A DNA stretch of 64,000 bases from contig JAXBDG010000004.1 of NCBI GenBank assembly GCA_036320915.1, positions 1,736,001-1,800,000 of the forward strand, read 5' to 3'. The DNA is from Linnemannia elongata. Its lineage: Eukaryota > Mortierellomycota > Mortierellomycetes > Mortierellales > Mortierellaceae. Of this stretch, positions 23,223 through 36,680 are shown in pieces. The stretch's first letter is position 1. Each line of letters opens with the position of its first letter. Below the pieces are notes generated by a model, which was not told the origin of the DNA, searched no databases, and saw only the letters and a program-made list of their open reading frames with translations. Made by a program: the position numbers and the translations under genes.

Positions 23223-24533
23223 ATGCCCATCTTTGTCGATGTTTATGGCTGGGAAGTCGTCGCCAAGCTCCTCACAGACATCTACAACGACCTTTCCATT
23301 CCCACCTCCGACAACTCAAACTTCATCTACAATCTAATCCACTTCCATGCAGGAGCTGACCCCCTCGAGTTTACCATCAGAACTTCTCTCCTCTGCGCTT
23401 TTGTCTGTTGGTTCCTCTCCATGGCCAACGGCACCCACTCTTGGGTAAAAAATCTATCAACTTCTATTCATACACGTCAGGCATGCAATTAACAGCACAC
23501 TAACAACAGGCTTTTATCTTTGATGGGAAACAATAAAAACTTGTAGGTTGATAAACTGTGGTCGATTGTTCCAGCAGTGTACGCCATCCACTATGCCGTT
23601 CGGGATATGCTCTACTGGCCAAAGGACGTCACTTTCAACTACGTCCCTCGCCTCTACATCGCCGCCTTCTTGATCACTGTCTGGGCAGTCCGACTGACGT
23701 ACAACTTTTACCGCAAGGGAGGCTATGGATTCGACAGCGAGGATTATCGCTGGCCTTATATTGCTTCTAAAACCCCCGGCATCATCTGGTTCTTCTTCAA
23801 CATTGGATTCATCTGTCTATTCCAGAACTTGCTCTTGGCCTTTATTGTCGCCCCTGTTTACTTCAGCTGGAAGGCGGCGCTTATTGAGATCACTCCCCTG
23901 AACTGGATCGATGCCCTAGCGACGCTTTTTTTCATTGGAGGTTTGACTTTGGAGACCGTTGCTGATAGACAGCAGTGGACGTTCCAGGAGGGCAAGAGGA
24001 TTGCGATTGAAAAGAAAGAAGTTCTCACGGGTGATAACAAGAGAGGGTTCTTGACCCAGGGCTTGTTCAAGTACTCGCGCCATCCCAACTTTTTTGGAGA
24101 GATGACCATCTGGTGGTAAGAACTTTTTTTCTTTTTTTTTTTTTTTTTTTTTTTGGTGTAGCGCTCTCACGATCGAAAGGAAGGCCATTCCGTCCCTCTC
24201 TCTCTCTTGCTCTTTACCACAAGATTTTCAAATATGTCGTGGGATACAATTTTTGATTTTTAATTTTAATCGTGTGATTCTTCTCTTTCGGATGATAGGT
24301 CCGTCTACCTGTTCTCGGTCGCGGCCGGATATCCGACTTACAACGCTTGGTTCAACCCTGCGATCGTCGGAGTTGCTGCCCTGACGCTTCTGTTCCAGGG
24401 CTCCACCACGTTGACTGAGTACATGACCTCTGAGAAGTACCCAGCCTATAAGCTGTACAAGAAGACTACTTCTCGCCTTATCCCCTTGCCTGCTGGTGTT
24501 AGCCTGGACGAGCTCGAGAGAAAGTCGCAATAA
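23223..24533 (+). CDS. DUF1295 / steroid 5-alpha-reductase-like membrane protein
   Basis: Exons 23223-23444, 23547-24115, 24299-24533; 341 aa. Polytopic ER-type membrane protein. It shows the DUF1295 landmarks: VDKLWSIVP after the first intron, RLTYNFYRKGGYG, the segment with LETVADRQQWTF, and the C-terminal SRHPNFFGEM followed by WW at the last splice site. The last motif is the NADPH-binding region shared with 3-oxo-5-alpha-steroid 4-dehydrogenases and isoprenylcysteine methyltransferases. The C-terminus (KYPAYKLYKKTTSRLIP) is also typical. The substrate is not known for this family in fungi; a lipid or sterol double-bond reductase is a reasonable guess. The second intron contains a 23-base T run. 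Confidence 0.93.
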
Positions 24534-24944
24534 CCGCTGCCCCTCCTAGTCTTTCACCTGGAAAACCTATAAAAACTTTGCAAACACTTCTTTTCTCTAC
24601 AGCCCACAATTTACACGAATAATAAGCAAGAGCGTATTTTTAAGAACCGTTTATTCGCCAGCGCGTATGAATGCTAAGTATTCTTTGTAGAGAGTAGAAG
24701 GGGTGACTGAGAGTCAAAGGAAGGGTAAGGAATAGGAGGGGATGAAAGTTAGGAAGGATTGGTTCAACTGTAAATGGTGAGGAGACCACAAGCAGAAACG
24801 ACCAACAAAATATTAGGCGGAAGGCATTATTAAGTAGAGGATGGAGATAATAGATAGAAGAAGAATTAGGGAAGGTAAAACAGTAAAGGGTCGTCAAAAG
24901 AAGAAAGGAAGATGAACGCAGAAACCCTTAAACGAGCGAGATGT
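24534..24944. other. Convergent gap, no gene seen
   Basis: Lies between the stops of the DUF1295 gene and the minus-strand RhoGEF-like gene. AT-rich, with no coding signal. Confidence 0.5.
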
Positions 24945-27900
24945 CTAGGCCTCCAGAGGATCGTTGACCTGCTCCCAGAAGCTAATCAACGACTTGACAG
25001 GGGGCTTCTCTGCCTCAGGCTTTGTAGGCGAAACCCTCCTCAAGCTCTCAGCCGAAGCCCGCGAGTTATACGAGGGGGACTGCAAGCTCTGAGCCCTGGC
25101 TTGGATGACCTCACTTGTGCCAACTCGAAGGATAGCCTTGCGGGCTTCCTTGTCGTCCAAGAACTTTTGGCGGATCAAGGTAGCGTTCGAAGTGTTGGAG
25201 CGGAGGTGGACTTGTTCTTGAATCTGGACTTGGATGATAGTTTCTACGGAAGTGGAGGAGTTCTTGGAGTGAACCGAGGTCGAAGACGAGGCGAGGGAGG
25301 ATGAAGAAGGGGTGTTCAAGGTGGTGGTGCTGCTCAACTCGGAGGTGGAGGAGGAGCAGTGATGCAACTGCTTGATGTGAGGGGGCGCCAGGAAGGTGTC
25401 GGCGATAGGAGTGGCGGGTTCCTGAAGGGAGGAAGGTTGAGATGGTGTGGAGGAAGTGTCGGAGGGGATTTTGGGGAGACCCTTCTCCAAAGGAGATTTC
25501 GTTTCTGAGGTGGTAGTAGTCGAAGCTGGTTTCGTTACAGCATCGATCGTCAGGTCATTATTATTGGCAACACCCAGAGCCTTGACGGTGTTGTCGGGAA
25601 TCATGTGGATGGAGATAGGAGTGGTAGGCGAGCAAGTTGAGGCCTCCGACTTTTCAGAGTATCTCGAGTCAAGGGTCGAGGCAGAGAGGGGAGTCGTAGG
25701 GGTGGTAGGAGTTGTGGTCTCGGAGAGGGAGCCGCCTTGGGTGAGCAATGGGACGGATGAGCGACGTTTGATAACATCGCGTGCCATGGTGCTCAGACGA
25801 CGGAGCATGTTGCGTGGATGTTGGTTGGCGTCTTTGAATCGTTTTGGGGAGACCATTGCGGATATGGATATAGGAAGGGTGGGGGGAGGGTGGTAGAGGA
25901 GGAGGAGGAGGAGGAGGAGAAGGGGAGGAGAGTGATGAAGGCGTTTGGAGGGTGTGCGCGGAATTGAAGAATGAGAGTGAGAGGAGAGGCGAGGAGAGGA
26001 GTATTAAGTATTAACGAAAGTGAAAGTGAGAAAGAGAAGAAGAAAGAAGAAGATAGCGAAGGTTAGAAGGAAGAAATAATAAGAAAATGGAATGGACAAT
26101 GGCAAGAGGTGTTGTTTGTTGAGTGAGGTAAGGAGAAGCAGCAAGTACAATGGTAGCAATGGTAGCTAGGGCCGCAAAGACAAGCCGAATACAAAGAGAA
26201 GGAGAAATTACCTGAGACCATCTTGGTTTTGTAGATCAGTCCTTGGAGATGTGCGTGGTAGTCCTTGCAGGACTTGCGCTGGGGATCGATGCGCAGGAGC
26301 CACTCCTCATAGCTCGACAAATGGTCCAGAGGCTGGCGAAGAGCAGATTCCCACTCGGCAGCCGTGTGCTCCGAGCTCTATTAAAGTTTTTTTTTACGGT
26401 GGTTGTTGTTCACAGACAAATGAATGTGTTTGTCATAGTCAGTGAATGAAAAGGGGAAAGGGCAGGAAAAGCATAGGCACATGGACAAACAAAGGAGACA
26501 CGAATGAGAAAGTGAAGAAAGAGAGTGGAGAGGGAGTCAAAGAGAAGGAATGACAGAGAAACACAGAAAAGGAACACACCGAAGACAATAAATGAAAGAG
26601 AAAGGGAAAGAGGAAGGCAGGCGGACACAGCGAAGGCCACCCCGTATGTAATATCGGGTGCATGGCATCAATAAAGGTTAATAAAAAGCAACGTGCGAAG
26701 CCGCAGATTCAACAAAAGGAAAAACATTGAACAGGCACGCGTGGATACGAACGAAATAACGCGTCGTCGGCGCTGTCATATGAAAAAAGACAAGTAATGA
26801 AAAAGGGCGAACGGACCATGTGTAGTTGAGCTGTGAAAGAGGTGGGAAAATAAGGTGCATGGCATGGCATAGTAATTCGGTGTTGTTGTTTTACCTGATC
26901 GCGACGGATTAGCTTTTTCAAGGAGATGGACAGGTCCCGGCTGTGTTCAATCAGGATGGGCTCTAGAGTCACCAACTATTGGTAACCCCACAATCCCCAT
27001 ACAACCATGCATACATGAAGAGAGAAGGACAACAGAGAGGGAAAACGCGATAAAAAAAGAAAACCAATTGTCGTTGTGAGTATACATGATCATACATTGC
27101 AGAGCATATTGTACTTTAAGCAAACACTCGAGAAAGCATATCAATTATATCGGTGCCTTATTTCTCTTTCACTTCGTCTTTTTTGTTGGAAGGGCAAGAA
27201 CTTACGAGGCCATTCAAGAGTCCGGCAGTCTCACGGAGGTCTTCGTTAACGGCGACCACATCCTATTAATTCGTTCAGTAAAAGAAAACATAAGGGCGTG
27301 AGAGAACAGGTGCATGCTGTTAGTATTCTTGTCACTTTTGCCTCCATGATGGCAAACGCGGGGACAAAGCCAATTTATCGCCATAAAAAGGGGGAGTGGT
27401 AGCCTTTTTTTTCAATACTATAAGCATGGGCCGTTAAACCTCTCTCAAAATACAAAAACATAAGCATGAATAATTCTGTAAAAAAGGAATAAATATCAAG
27501 GGGAAAGGTGCAAAAATAACCAAGGCAAACAACACCGACTTGACAGGTGACCTGTGTGAAGGGAATGGTCAGGTACCATCAAGTAGTCGTGAGTGGCGCT
27601 CGGGATCTTAAAACCACATCCAGGGGGGAAAAAAGCACTGGAGATGACTAACAGAAGGGATCGGCGGGACCACAAAGCCAAAATTGTGGCAATACCGTCC
27701 AATTCCTCTGCTGGTAGATAATAAACCAGAACGAAAAGAACACTGCTAAGAAAATCAACTTACATCGTGGAACTTAGTTTGCATTCTGGTCATTTCAGTC
27801 CATCGATTGCTGACAGATCGGAGAGTAGAGCTCTCTTTGCAACCTGCAGCAGGATTGGCCTCTGCCGCCTGGCTCAGAGTATTGCCGATTCGCTAATTGA

Positions 27901-29105
27901 TGGTAATGTATTATGTATGTGAATAAGCATTAGCAAGGTGCACATAGTACATTGTTAGAACTGCAATCTAGCCCTGTCCTTTTCCTAGGGCACACACGAA
28001 AACAAAACCTACGGCAATAGATAAAAAGAGGAAGGAGAGGGTGAGGGCTCATATTTACTTTGACACTGGTGAGGTAGTGGGCTTCAGAAATCACCAACTC
28101 TGTGATGGCCATGGAGATAAAAGGGCGCGAATGGGTTGGGGTCGATGGGGTCGATCCGGCAGCACTGGAGGCATCGGAATAAGTGTTTCCGAAGGCAGGC
28201 GATTCACAGCTGGGAGAGATGGAGCTCATGTTGGTCGAACGGCTGGAGAGGAATGAGGGTGACAGCGTTGCAGGTTGAACAAGGGACTTTGTATTCAAAG
28301 GGGGAATAGTGTTTGAGATTCGTTTGCGGGGTGGGAGCACTCCGATAGCAGCGGCAGGTGGGAGCAGCAAAGTGCGGAGAGAAGGAGAAGGAGCCTGAGG
28401 AGGCGGGGAAGGAGTGTGAGGCAAAGATAGATCGGTTGACGAGGAGGATCGTGACAAGGAGGCGTGGTGAGAGGGTGTTGGAAAGACTTTGGGGCTTTGT
28501 TGTTTCTGCTGTTGATATGGGAGTTTGGGAGAGTTACGATGTCTGGAGGACAGGGAGGCAGAGGAAGAGGAGGAAAGAGACTTTGTTGCTGTGGGAGTAG
28601 GTGTGTTGATAGGGATATTGACGGAAGCAGCGAGAGGCAGAGAAGAAGAAGAAGCAGAAAAGATGGAAGCGGGAGGAGGAGGACAAGGAGAAGGCAGGGA
28701 CCCGAAGGCGTGGTGAACTTTGTCTACTGAGACAGAGTACTGGGACGAGGCGAGGCTGAAGCAGGAGCTCGCGCTAGAGTTTGAGCTGTAGATGCTGTGT
28801 CCAGACGTGTTATGTTGACTGATGCTAAGATTCGAGTAATTGGCATGACTGTATAGAACCGGATACGGGGAATGACGAGGAGGAAGCGGCAGGTCGAGGT
28901 TGCTCTTGTTGCTGTCATTGGAGAGGCTGTAGAAGCTTCCGCCGCCGTTATGGCTGGCAATGGAGCCCATCGTGCCGACACTGCTGATGGTGCTGGCGCT
29001 GCTGCTGTAGACACTGCCGAAGCTCTGCTTGCGTGTTGTCACGGGAGTAGACGTCGAGGATGGGAGGGCAGCGAACAAGAAGGGTTGGGATGTATGGTGT
29101 GGCAT
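24945..29105 (-). CDS. Ser/Pro-rich protein with probable RhoGEF (DH) domain
   Basis: Exons 29105-28059, 27892-27764, 27262-27206, 26975-26895, 26377-26212, 25831-24945; 788 aa. Residues 1-325 are low-complexity Ser/Pro/Thr. A helical region then resembles a Dbl-homology domain: MAITELVISEAHYLTSVK at the exon 1 end (CR1-like TE..Y), TKFHDDVVAVNEDLRE, LVTLEPILIEHSRDLSISLKK, and ESALRQPLDHLSSYEEWLL matching the conserved P..rl..Y..LL segment. DH domains activate Rho/Cdc42 GTPases by nucleotide exchange. No PH domain is visible after it; the remaining 270 residues are Ser/Thr-rich with a short coiled stretch. The last splice uses the only in-phase AG available, preceded by a 200-bp pyrimidine tract. 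An alternative is that exon 6 is a separate gene starting at the ATG at 25856. Confidence 0.62.
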
Positions 29106-29805
29106 CTCGGTTGAATCCTAAATCGTAAAAAATGTCGTGAAAAATGTGCGTGTATGTATATGTATGTGTGTGCCTGTAACAATGGTCGAAAGAGTCAAGT
29201 CGGCGAAATAAAGTGAGAGAGAGCTATGCTTGGGAGTTGGGACTAAACGTAATCGGTATTGAAAGAAAGGGAAAAGGTCTTTGTCGTGGATCGTAAGTTG
29301 ACGTTGAGTGTTTGGTTCGTTTGCGAAGTGGAATTTTAAAAAAATGGACAGAGAGAAAGACGTGAGTGAGTTCGGTATGGATCCAGAAAAGGGGAAAACA
29401 GGAACAAAGTCGAGGATAGAAATCCAAGAAGAAGAAGAGGAAAAGAGAAGAGGAAAGGGAAGAGAAGAGAGGAAGGAGAGGTGAGGGAAAGGAAGGCTAG
29501 GTTCAGCAATGCAGAGCAGGACAAAAGTAAAAAAAAATAAGAAATGTAGCGATCTCTTATAGGAAGATTCAAGCAGCACACAATTCAAGCTGAGCAAGGA
29601 GGACAAAGGGTGGTGTCCATCCACTACATGATGGACCTTGGCACACATTGCTATTATTATTTCTTCCAGCTGCTGCTATGGTTTGTTAACCATTGGATGA
29701 CACCTTCGCCTTTTTGTCGTCCTGCATGTCTTTGTGTTTTTGAGAGAGGTCAAATGGATGCAGTGGGTGAGAAACAGCAAAAGAGCAGGAGGTCGGTCGA
29801 TAGTA

Positions 29806-29870
29806 TTTTTTTTGTTGTTGTTGTTATTGTTGTTTTTGTTGTTGTTTTTGTTGTTGTTGGTTTGTTTGCT
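29806..29870 (+). repeat. TTG/TTTTG microsatellite
   Basis: Imperfect TTG and TTTTG repeats in the gap upstream of the minus-strand RhoGEF-like gene. Confidence 0.85.
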
Positions 29871-32082
29871 GCTCAACAACAAGGAGACAGAACAACCATC
29901 ACAGTCAGTCTGCGAAGCCATTTACCCAATTGAATATGAGAGCCTCTATTGTTCCTCTTGAAGTTGAAGAAGAGAAGGTGCACAGTGACCGAGCTAAAGA
30001 CAAACACGGTCATCCCTGCCCAAAGACCCTCGCTTCACATCCAACTGACACGCTCCTAAAGGAGCCTAGGTCTGAAAGAGAGACGTCGAATTGCCAATTT
30101 GCAACCTTGGTTGTCTCGTCCTCTGCATGCATGCTTTGTCTAGCAACTGAGGAGCAAGATAGGGAATTAATAAATTGAACTGGGCGACGGTCGGTCAATA
30201 GCAAGAACCCCTTGAGCAGGATTCTCAAGATGGCTCTGAAAAGGTGAAGCAGGCACTCCTTTGAGTAGTGGCTGTTGTGTTCTTCATGACGGCAGAGGGT
30301 TATTCAAAGAAAGAAAAATAGAAAACAAAACAAGGCTAGGCAAAAGCCCGTCGCGTCCTTTCCATCTTTTCTTTCTCAATCAAGTCCCGATAGCACCTCT
30401 TGCCTTTTGCTGACTCGCATAGGTCTTCAAAAAATCCTTGTATCGCCCCCCATGGGAAGAATGCTTACAGCAACAGCTCATTTTTACTCCTGGGCAAATA
30501 AAGGCTGCCTTCCGGCGGCCCATTTTCCTTCTCTCGAGTCTTGGCAGTAGAGAACATTAAAGGACGAAAAATAAAAAGCCCTTTCTCCTTTAGCCTTGTC
30601 GAAAAAGATGAATCCTCACGTCAGTTATGATCACCATAAACGACCGATTCTGAGAGACAAATCCCTCTTTATGAAGGATACATGTATGTCAGCCTCCATA
30701 TGTTTCGATTCCCAGACAAGACAGCCACGTTTGTTTCCTTGTTCTCCTGCTCTTTTCCTCTCTTGTTGTTGCTGAATGATGGATCGGCGCTTGGTGATAA
30801 ATTGGCATCCATCACTCCATCATTTGTCCTTATTTGTCTCTCTTTTTTGTTTATCAGTTTGTTCCTCCGTTGTCTTGTCTCTTTCCCCTCTCTATCCCTC
30901 CCTTACTTCCTTGTCCCCTCCTTTATTATTACCTCCAGCATAATCGCACCTCGTTTTGACTAAGCGTCCTATCCTCCTGGTTCATCTCACCTTCCCCTTG
31001 TCTCCATTTCTCTTCCCTTCTTTGTCCTTCCTTCCTTCAATTCGACGGTGTAAGTAAAAAGGGTTGCAATTTGTATCAACATCCAAGGAGGTCCACCCAA
31101 TACACGCATCGACCTCTGGTCAAGTAAATTACAGTAAGTTCAAACTTGTCCTGCAAGCTGCAACCCCACCTTTCCCTCATTCAACGTACATCACAGGACC
31201 AACCCATCTTGACAACTTCGCAACCTCACACCGCAACGTACAACGAGTAATTCGTCTAGTCTTTACGCCTTTTCTACCATATTTCTATACGTCTGTTAAA
31301 AGTAAGAGCTGAGTGGCATTACAGAAGAACCATAACCATAATTAAGCTGTGGAAAAGGAGACTGGATTCATGAATGACATGTAATTCCTCCATCAATGAC
31401 TTTTTCATATCTTGAACAGAAGGATCTACAGATTTTTCAGTGGACTCCAAGGAGAGTCAAAAGTTAATAAGAGCAACAACAGAAAGACAGAAAAAAAGGA
31501 GCACGAGAGGGAGCGATAGAAAAAGTGGTGGGCGACGGATAAGAATGCTTCTATAGACGGATCAATCTATGCCCTTCGTGATATCGCTTCGTTCTGGCGG
31601 TGGTTCCTGTGGTTGGGTTGCCTTTTGTTTTTGATGTTTCCAGGTAGTCGATGCAAACTCTTCCTTTTCGTGGATGTGGTTGTTAACTGTGAATGATAAG
31701 GCTAAGAGGCTGGGCAACAGTATCATGCAAAGATGGGAATAGGTGGGTGGGTGGATGAACCTGTTGCTACTGTTGTCTGCTGTGTTTCGTTTTTGTTAAA
31801 AGACAGTTGAGATGGGGATAGGGTTTTGGGTCCCAGTATTGATATTATTATCCTATGAGTGTCTTCCATCCAATGGATCGGATGCATATGAGGATCCCCC
31901 CCGTCGTAGTACTCTTGTTCTATTATTGAATAGATCGCATGGCGGCAATACTTATCTTTTTCGAAGGCTTATTCATTTCGCTGCCTAATTTCGCTGACAC
32001 ACCTTTTGTCCATTTCGGGCCTGATTTCTGATCCTATCACTGTACTTCACACACTGTACCTGTACCTTCATTTTTCTTCTTG

Positions 32083-32305
<223 letters not shown>

Positions 32306-32314
32306 CCTCCTTCT

Positions 32315-32337
32315 CATTCATTCATTCATTCATTCAT
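32315..32337 (+). repeat. (CATT) tetranucleotide array
   Basis: About five to six CATT units just downstream of the CT array. Confidence 0.95.
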
Positions 32338-32680
32338 CTCTCCTTCTCTTCTCATTCCTCTTCACCTCCAGTTCCTTCGCTCCTTGCTCATCCTTCCCTC
32401 TCCTCGGGTACACTTTCACACTCTCCTTCCTCCTTTGTCACTTGCACCCCTTCCTCCATAACGACCCCTTCCTATCTTCCCTCTTCACCCTGACACTTCT
32501 CTTAACCGACCAAACCGACCGAACTGAGCCCGACCAGCTGGATTCCCCCCCTTCCACACCTTCCTTCCCTGGCTAATCACACACACGACCTTGTCCCTCA
32601 TTCCCACAATCCAATCCACTTTTTTCTTTCTTTGCCTTCCAATCGTACCTTCCGCACCTTCTTCCGCTTGTCCTTAAAAG

Positions 32681-32684
<4 letters not shown>

Positions 32685-32727
<43 letters not shown>
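32685..32727 (+). repeat. (AG)21 array, complementary to the CT array
   Basis: Forty-three bases of perfect AG repeat 380 bp downstream of the CT array on the same strand, in the probable leader of the PAQR gene. In a transcript that covers both, the two arrays could base-pair. Confidence 0.97.
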
Positions 32728-32731
<4 letters not shown>

Positions 32732-33054
32732 TCGTTATCATCCCTGCACAGGCCCAACTAGTTATACATTCCCTTGAACATCAACAAGCCTTATCCTTTC
32801 TTAAAAAACCCACTTCATTCTCGATATTTTTTTGTTGTTGCTTGGTGTGTGTCATTTTTTTTTCCTCCTTTCTTTCTCTTCTGGATCTGTTTGTGTTGTT
32901 TGTGTTGTTTTGTTTGTTGTTGTTCCTCCTTTCCTCTTTCGCCCTTCTTCCTCCTTCCTCTCGCTCGTTGTTCGTTCGCTAACAGCAATTGGCTGACCCC
33001 TAAAATCGTCACCTAGAACCCCACAAACGGCCTTATCCCTCCAACATCTCCATC

Positions 33055-35407
33055 ATGAAGTCCGACAATTCTCCAGCTCCCTCTCATCGTTCTTCCGCTA
33101 GCAGCCTATCCAAACCAACCGCCCTGCAGCAACTCCACCACCATAATCATCACCAACACAAAAACAGCGATGGTACCCAGTCTGACACCATCATTATCCC
33201 TAGCGACGGCTTTCACGACTATAAGGACTTTCTAAGCGACAACAAGGAGGGCAGCTCTGAGCCAGTCGGCATCCGATCGTTGACGCCAGGCGCCCATAGC
33301 CACGGCAACGAAGACGACGACAACGACAGCGGCATCGAGAGCGAATATGACGAAAAGGAATGCGCAAAGCGTCGTTCAGCAACATTGCCCGACGAGGCTC
33401 AACACGAAGTCTCTGACAAGGGACCGATCTGCTGCTGGGATGAATTGCCCCCTTGGATGAAGGACAACCCAGCAATCGTCACTGGATACCGTCGCCCTAC
33501 CCACAGCTACAGCAAGACCATCGCATCATTGGGATACCTCCACAATGAATCTGGTGAGTGAAACCCCCGTATCATTTCGCTTTTTCTTACAACTTTAGCG
33601 CTGTTGTTTGTGAGAATGAGTTTGTTTTTTTCGTACCTTTATCGATAACATCATATCTCACATGGAAGATAGATGGTGATGAGGTGAGATGGCCTGCTCG
33701 GCGTGAGGCATGTGCGCAGAGGAGCAGGACGAAAAGCTCTCTTTTTTTCTGTTCAAGCAAAAGGGAACGAGATGTGAAAAAGCAAAAAGAGTGGTTGTCA
33801 TTATTCAACGAGAGCGTCGTCTTCTGCATGTGTTCTTTCTTTTTTTTCCCTCACCCGACTTGATACCTTGCTGGAGAAGTTATTTGTTCTGCAAACCAAA
33901 AACAGAGTGTTCCAGTCCCTACGACCTACACTTCCTTGTGCTTTTTACCGTGGGCGATGTACCTTGTGGGCACAATTAACCAGGGTGTACCACCACTGAA
34001 TTGAATCAGGAGTACGAGGGGAAAGAAAGTGAGCAGCGACCTTATTTGGGCCCCGAGTCTACGGCCAGATAAACACTCTACTATCACAAGATGGGAACTT
34101 CAGTTTGCTCACCTATTCTTGTACCTTATTTTGCTATACGCACGTTGTTTCTAGTCAATATTTGGTCGCATCTCCTTGGGGCAATCACCTTTGTCATCGT
34201 AGCCCCTATCTCCTACTTCAAGATCATCGGGTTGCTTGATGCCATCCAATGGACTGATGTCGCAGTCTTTTACGCGTTCCTGGCCGGAGCCATCATCTGC
34301 CTATCCATGTCAGCTAGTTTTCACACCTTTTGCTGTCACTCTGAAGCCGTAAGTCATATCCCTCTTGTCCAGCTCTTTGTAGAAAGGGAGTATCCTACGA
34401 ATGAAGACTGACTCTCAAACTCTATTATCATGTGTGTTGCTCAATTAGGTCTCCTCGCAATGGAATCGCTGCGACTATGTCGGAATTGTGTTCTTGATCG
34501 TGGGTTCCTTCTACCCGGCTATCTTTTATGGTAAGAAAGACTCAAACGACAAAGTATACCTTAAACAGTGCAAGATCAGACCCACCATGTACACTACAAC
34601 CACTGAGATCAAGGGCATTTTTCTAACGCCAGTCATTGAAACAAATCTCCATTTCACCATTTCCATCTCTTGATCTCAACCATTTAGGATTCTATTGCCA
34701 CAAGACATGGCAGATCATGTATATATCTCTCATTTCCATCTTCGGGGCCGCCACGATCTTTGTGGTGATGCGTCCAAAGTTCCGTTCGCCCCAGTTCCGA
34801 TGGGTCCGGTCTGGATTGTTCCTTGCTATGGGTCTTTCAGGCTTGTTCCCCATCGTCCATGGAATTGTTCTTTATGGGGTAAGATATAACGCATGTATGC
34901 ATGTGTATGAGCCCCCAATGTGGAACCTATGGGGTATTTGTCACCCAAGTTTCATGTGTTTTTTTCATCTTACATTTTCTCATGCATTGGCTGTTTTTTT
35001 CTGTTGCTATTTCTAGTTTGCTATGGCTCAACGCGCAGTCGCGCTCAACTACATGTTCTGCATGGGTGCAGCCTACGTTATTGGCGCCTTAATCTACGGA
35101 AGCCGCGTTCCCGAGTGCTTCTTCCCTGGCAAGTTCGACCACTTTGTAAGTCGTGCCTGCCTCTTTTCATGAATGAGACACAATCGCCACCAACAAATTG
35201 CCGATCAATGTGTTTCTAAGATATGATTAACTGACTTAATGAATGAATGATAAATAGGCGGCATCGCATCAGATTTTCCATATCTGCGTTTTGATCGGGT
35301 GCGCAATCCACTTTTTTGGCGTAACAAAGGCAATGACGTTTTGGCACCAGGCCAACCATAGCTGCGACATCCCCCTCGAGACCTTGAAGTCCATGTTTGT
35401 CAACTGA
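33055..35407 (+). CDS. PAQR family receptor (adiponectin receptor / Izh type)
   Basis: Exons 33055-33553, 34155-34348, 34449-34530, 34688-34878, 35017-35145, 35258-35407; 414 aa. About 160 hydrophilic N-terminal residues (His/Gln-rich, then acidic) precede a seven-helix core. The start of the core is GYRRPTHSYSKTIASLGYLHNES, then VNIWSHLLGA, the classical PAQR entry. The metal-site residues are visible: SASFHTFCCHS after the second helix and SHQIFHICVLIGCAIHF near the end. Family members are seven-helix proteins with an inside N-terminus. AdipoRs act as ceramidases and yeast Izh proteins affect zinc and sterol homeostasis. The 601-bp first intron lies exactly between the regulatory N-terminus and the membrane core. 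Multiple AATAAA-type signals occur near 35577-35600. Confidence 0.95.
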
Positions 35408-35924
35408 ACACTTCTCACTTATACCACCGCTCACTGTTCCCCTAGGTACCACTTCTTCACACATCTACCTTGTCACATAGAAGCAGACTCACCGTGTTCT
35501 ATCAATGACCTCATCGCCCTCTCCTACCATCACTTTGTATTTTTACTCCTTGCATTGGATACTTGTTTGCGAACAATAATAATAAAAAAAATAAAAAAAA
35601 AGAGATAGGGGGAGATCGTTGCGGTCCCCTGGCGCGTTAGATATCATCTTTCAATTGGTTAGAACTAGATAGAAGGTTTCTGCGTGAATGACAGTTGATG
35701 ACAAGTAGCTGCGCCACCAAAAAAGGGCTACTTATCTTGCATTTTTGTTTGTGAATTACGTCCCCCACTTCCCTACGTGCGTTGTGACTCACTTTTCTCT
35801 CTTTCTCTCAGCTCTGCCGTACCTGAATAAAAAAAAAGGGCCGTTTTGGCTCCAGGAACGTCTTCTCCATCACTTCACCATTGTCATCTACCCACTGCCC
35901 CCTTCTGCACAAGCTATAACAACC
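35408..35924. other. PAQR 3' flank and GNAT promoter
   Basis: AATAA-rich termination region at 35577-35600 followed by a CT-rich leader before the GNAT ATG. No gene. Confidence 0.5.
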
Positions 35925-36680
35925 ATGACCTACATTGTCCGCTTCGTCGAAACTCCAGAGGATCTAGCCAAATGCCACGATGGTAACACTACATTCCGCT
36001 TTCGCGCAATGGTCATTCGGACTTTTTTTTTTCTTTCTGTTTGATGATACTAAACGGCGCTACTGCTTCTTTCCTACTTCGAATTTAGTCCGCCTCAAGG
36101 TCTTTTCAGATGAACAAGGATACGACAGAAGCGTAGAGATTGACGAGTAAGGAGAATAACTCTATGATCATATTCAGCACTAATGGGAAAGCCCAATTGC
36201 ATGTGGATCAGGTGCTCCTTTTGTCTAAAGAGAAGACATCCCCGATCTGGATCAGAAAAAATAAGTACACCTACTGACCAAGCCCTCAACTTCCTTAAAC
36301 TCACCTATAACACCTACCCATCCCCTCTCAATCAATCTAAAAGGATTGACTCGGAATGCTTGCACTGGGTAGCGCTCGATACCACGACCAACCAAGGCGT
36401 CGGAACCGCCCGTCTCTATAAATACTCCCCCACCGTCGGCAAAGTCGGTCGTGTTGCCGTCCTTTCTAGCACCCGCGGATCCGGACTGGGACGTTTGATC
36501 ATGGAAGCCCTTGAGAAGTACGTTTTTGAACACACAGAGTTGGACAAGTTGGCGCTGTCGAGTCAGGTGCCTAGGAAGGGGTTCTATGAAAAACTTGGGT
36601 ATGTTGCCTCTGGGGATGAGTACCCGGATGAGGGACAGCCACATATCTACATGGAGAAGACTTTGCCCGCCAGGAAGTGA
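35925..36680 (+). CDS. GNAT-family N-acetyltransferase
   Basis: Exons 35925-35982, 36089-36146, 36344-36680; 150 aa. Single GNAT domain: VRLKVFSDEQGYD (N-terminal helices), HWVALD and VGTARLYKY (central beta strands), and the acetyl-CoA pyrophosphate loop RGSGLGRLIMEALE. The C-terminal part reads SQVPRKGFYEKLGYVASGDEYPDEG with HIYMEKTL at the end, a pattern common in small soluble eukaryotic GNATs of the ElaA/YjcF type. The 197-bp second intron ends at an AG reached by an A-rich tract; this acceptor is chosen because it restores the conserved EIDEIDSECLHWVA strand. Substrate unknown. Confidence 0.88.

Noticed and set aside
27496..27702. Hydrophobic open frame between RhoGEF-like exons 2 and 3
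   Set aside because: Including it would break the continuous helical segment TKFHD-DVVAVNED, which joins in phase without it; its composition is not DH-like.
30609..30963. Possible small ORFs upstream of the PAQR gene
   Set aside because: Short, no homology or splice structure; at best upstream ORFs in a long leader.
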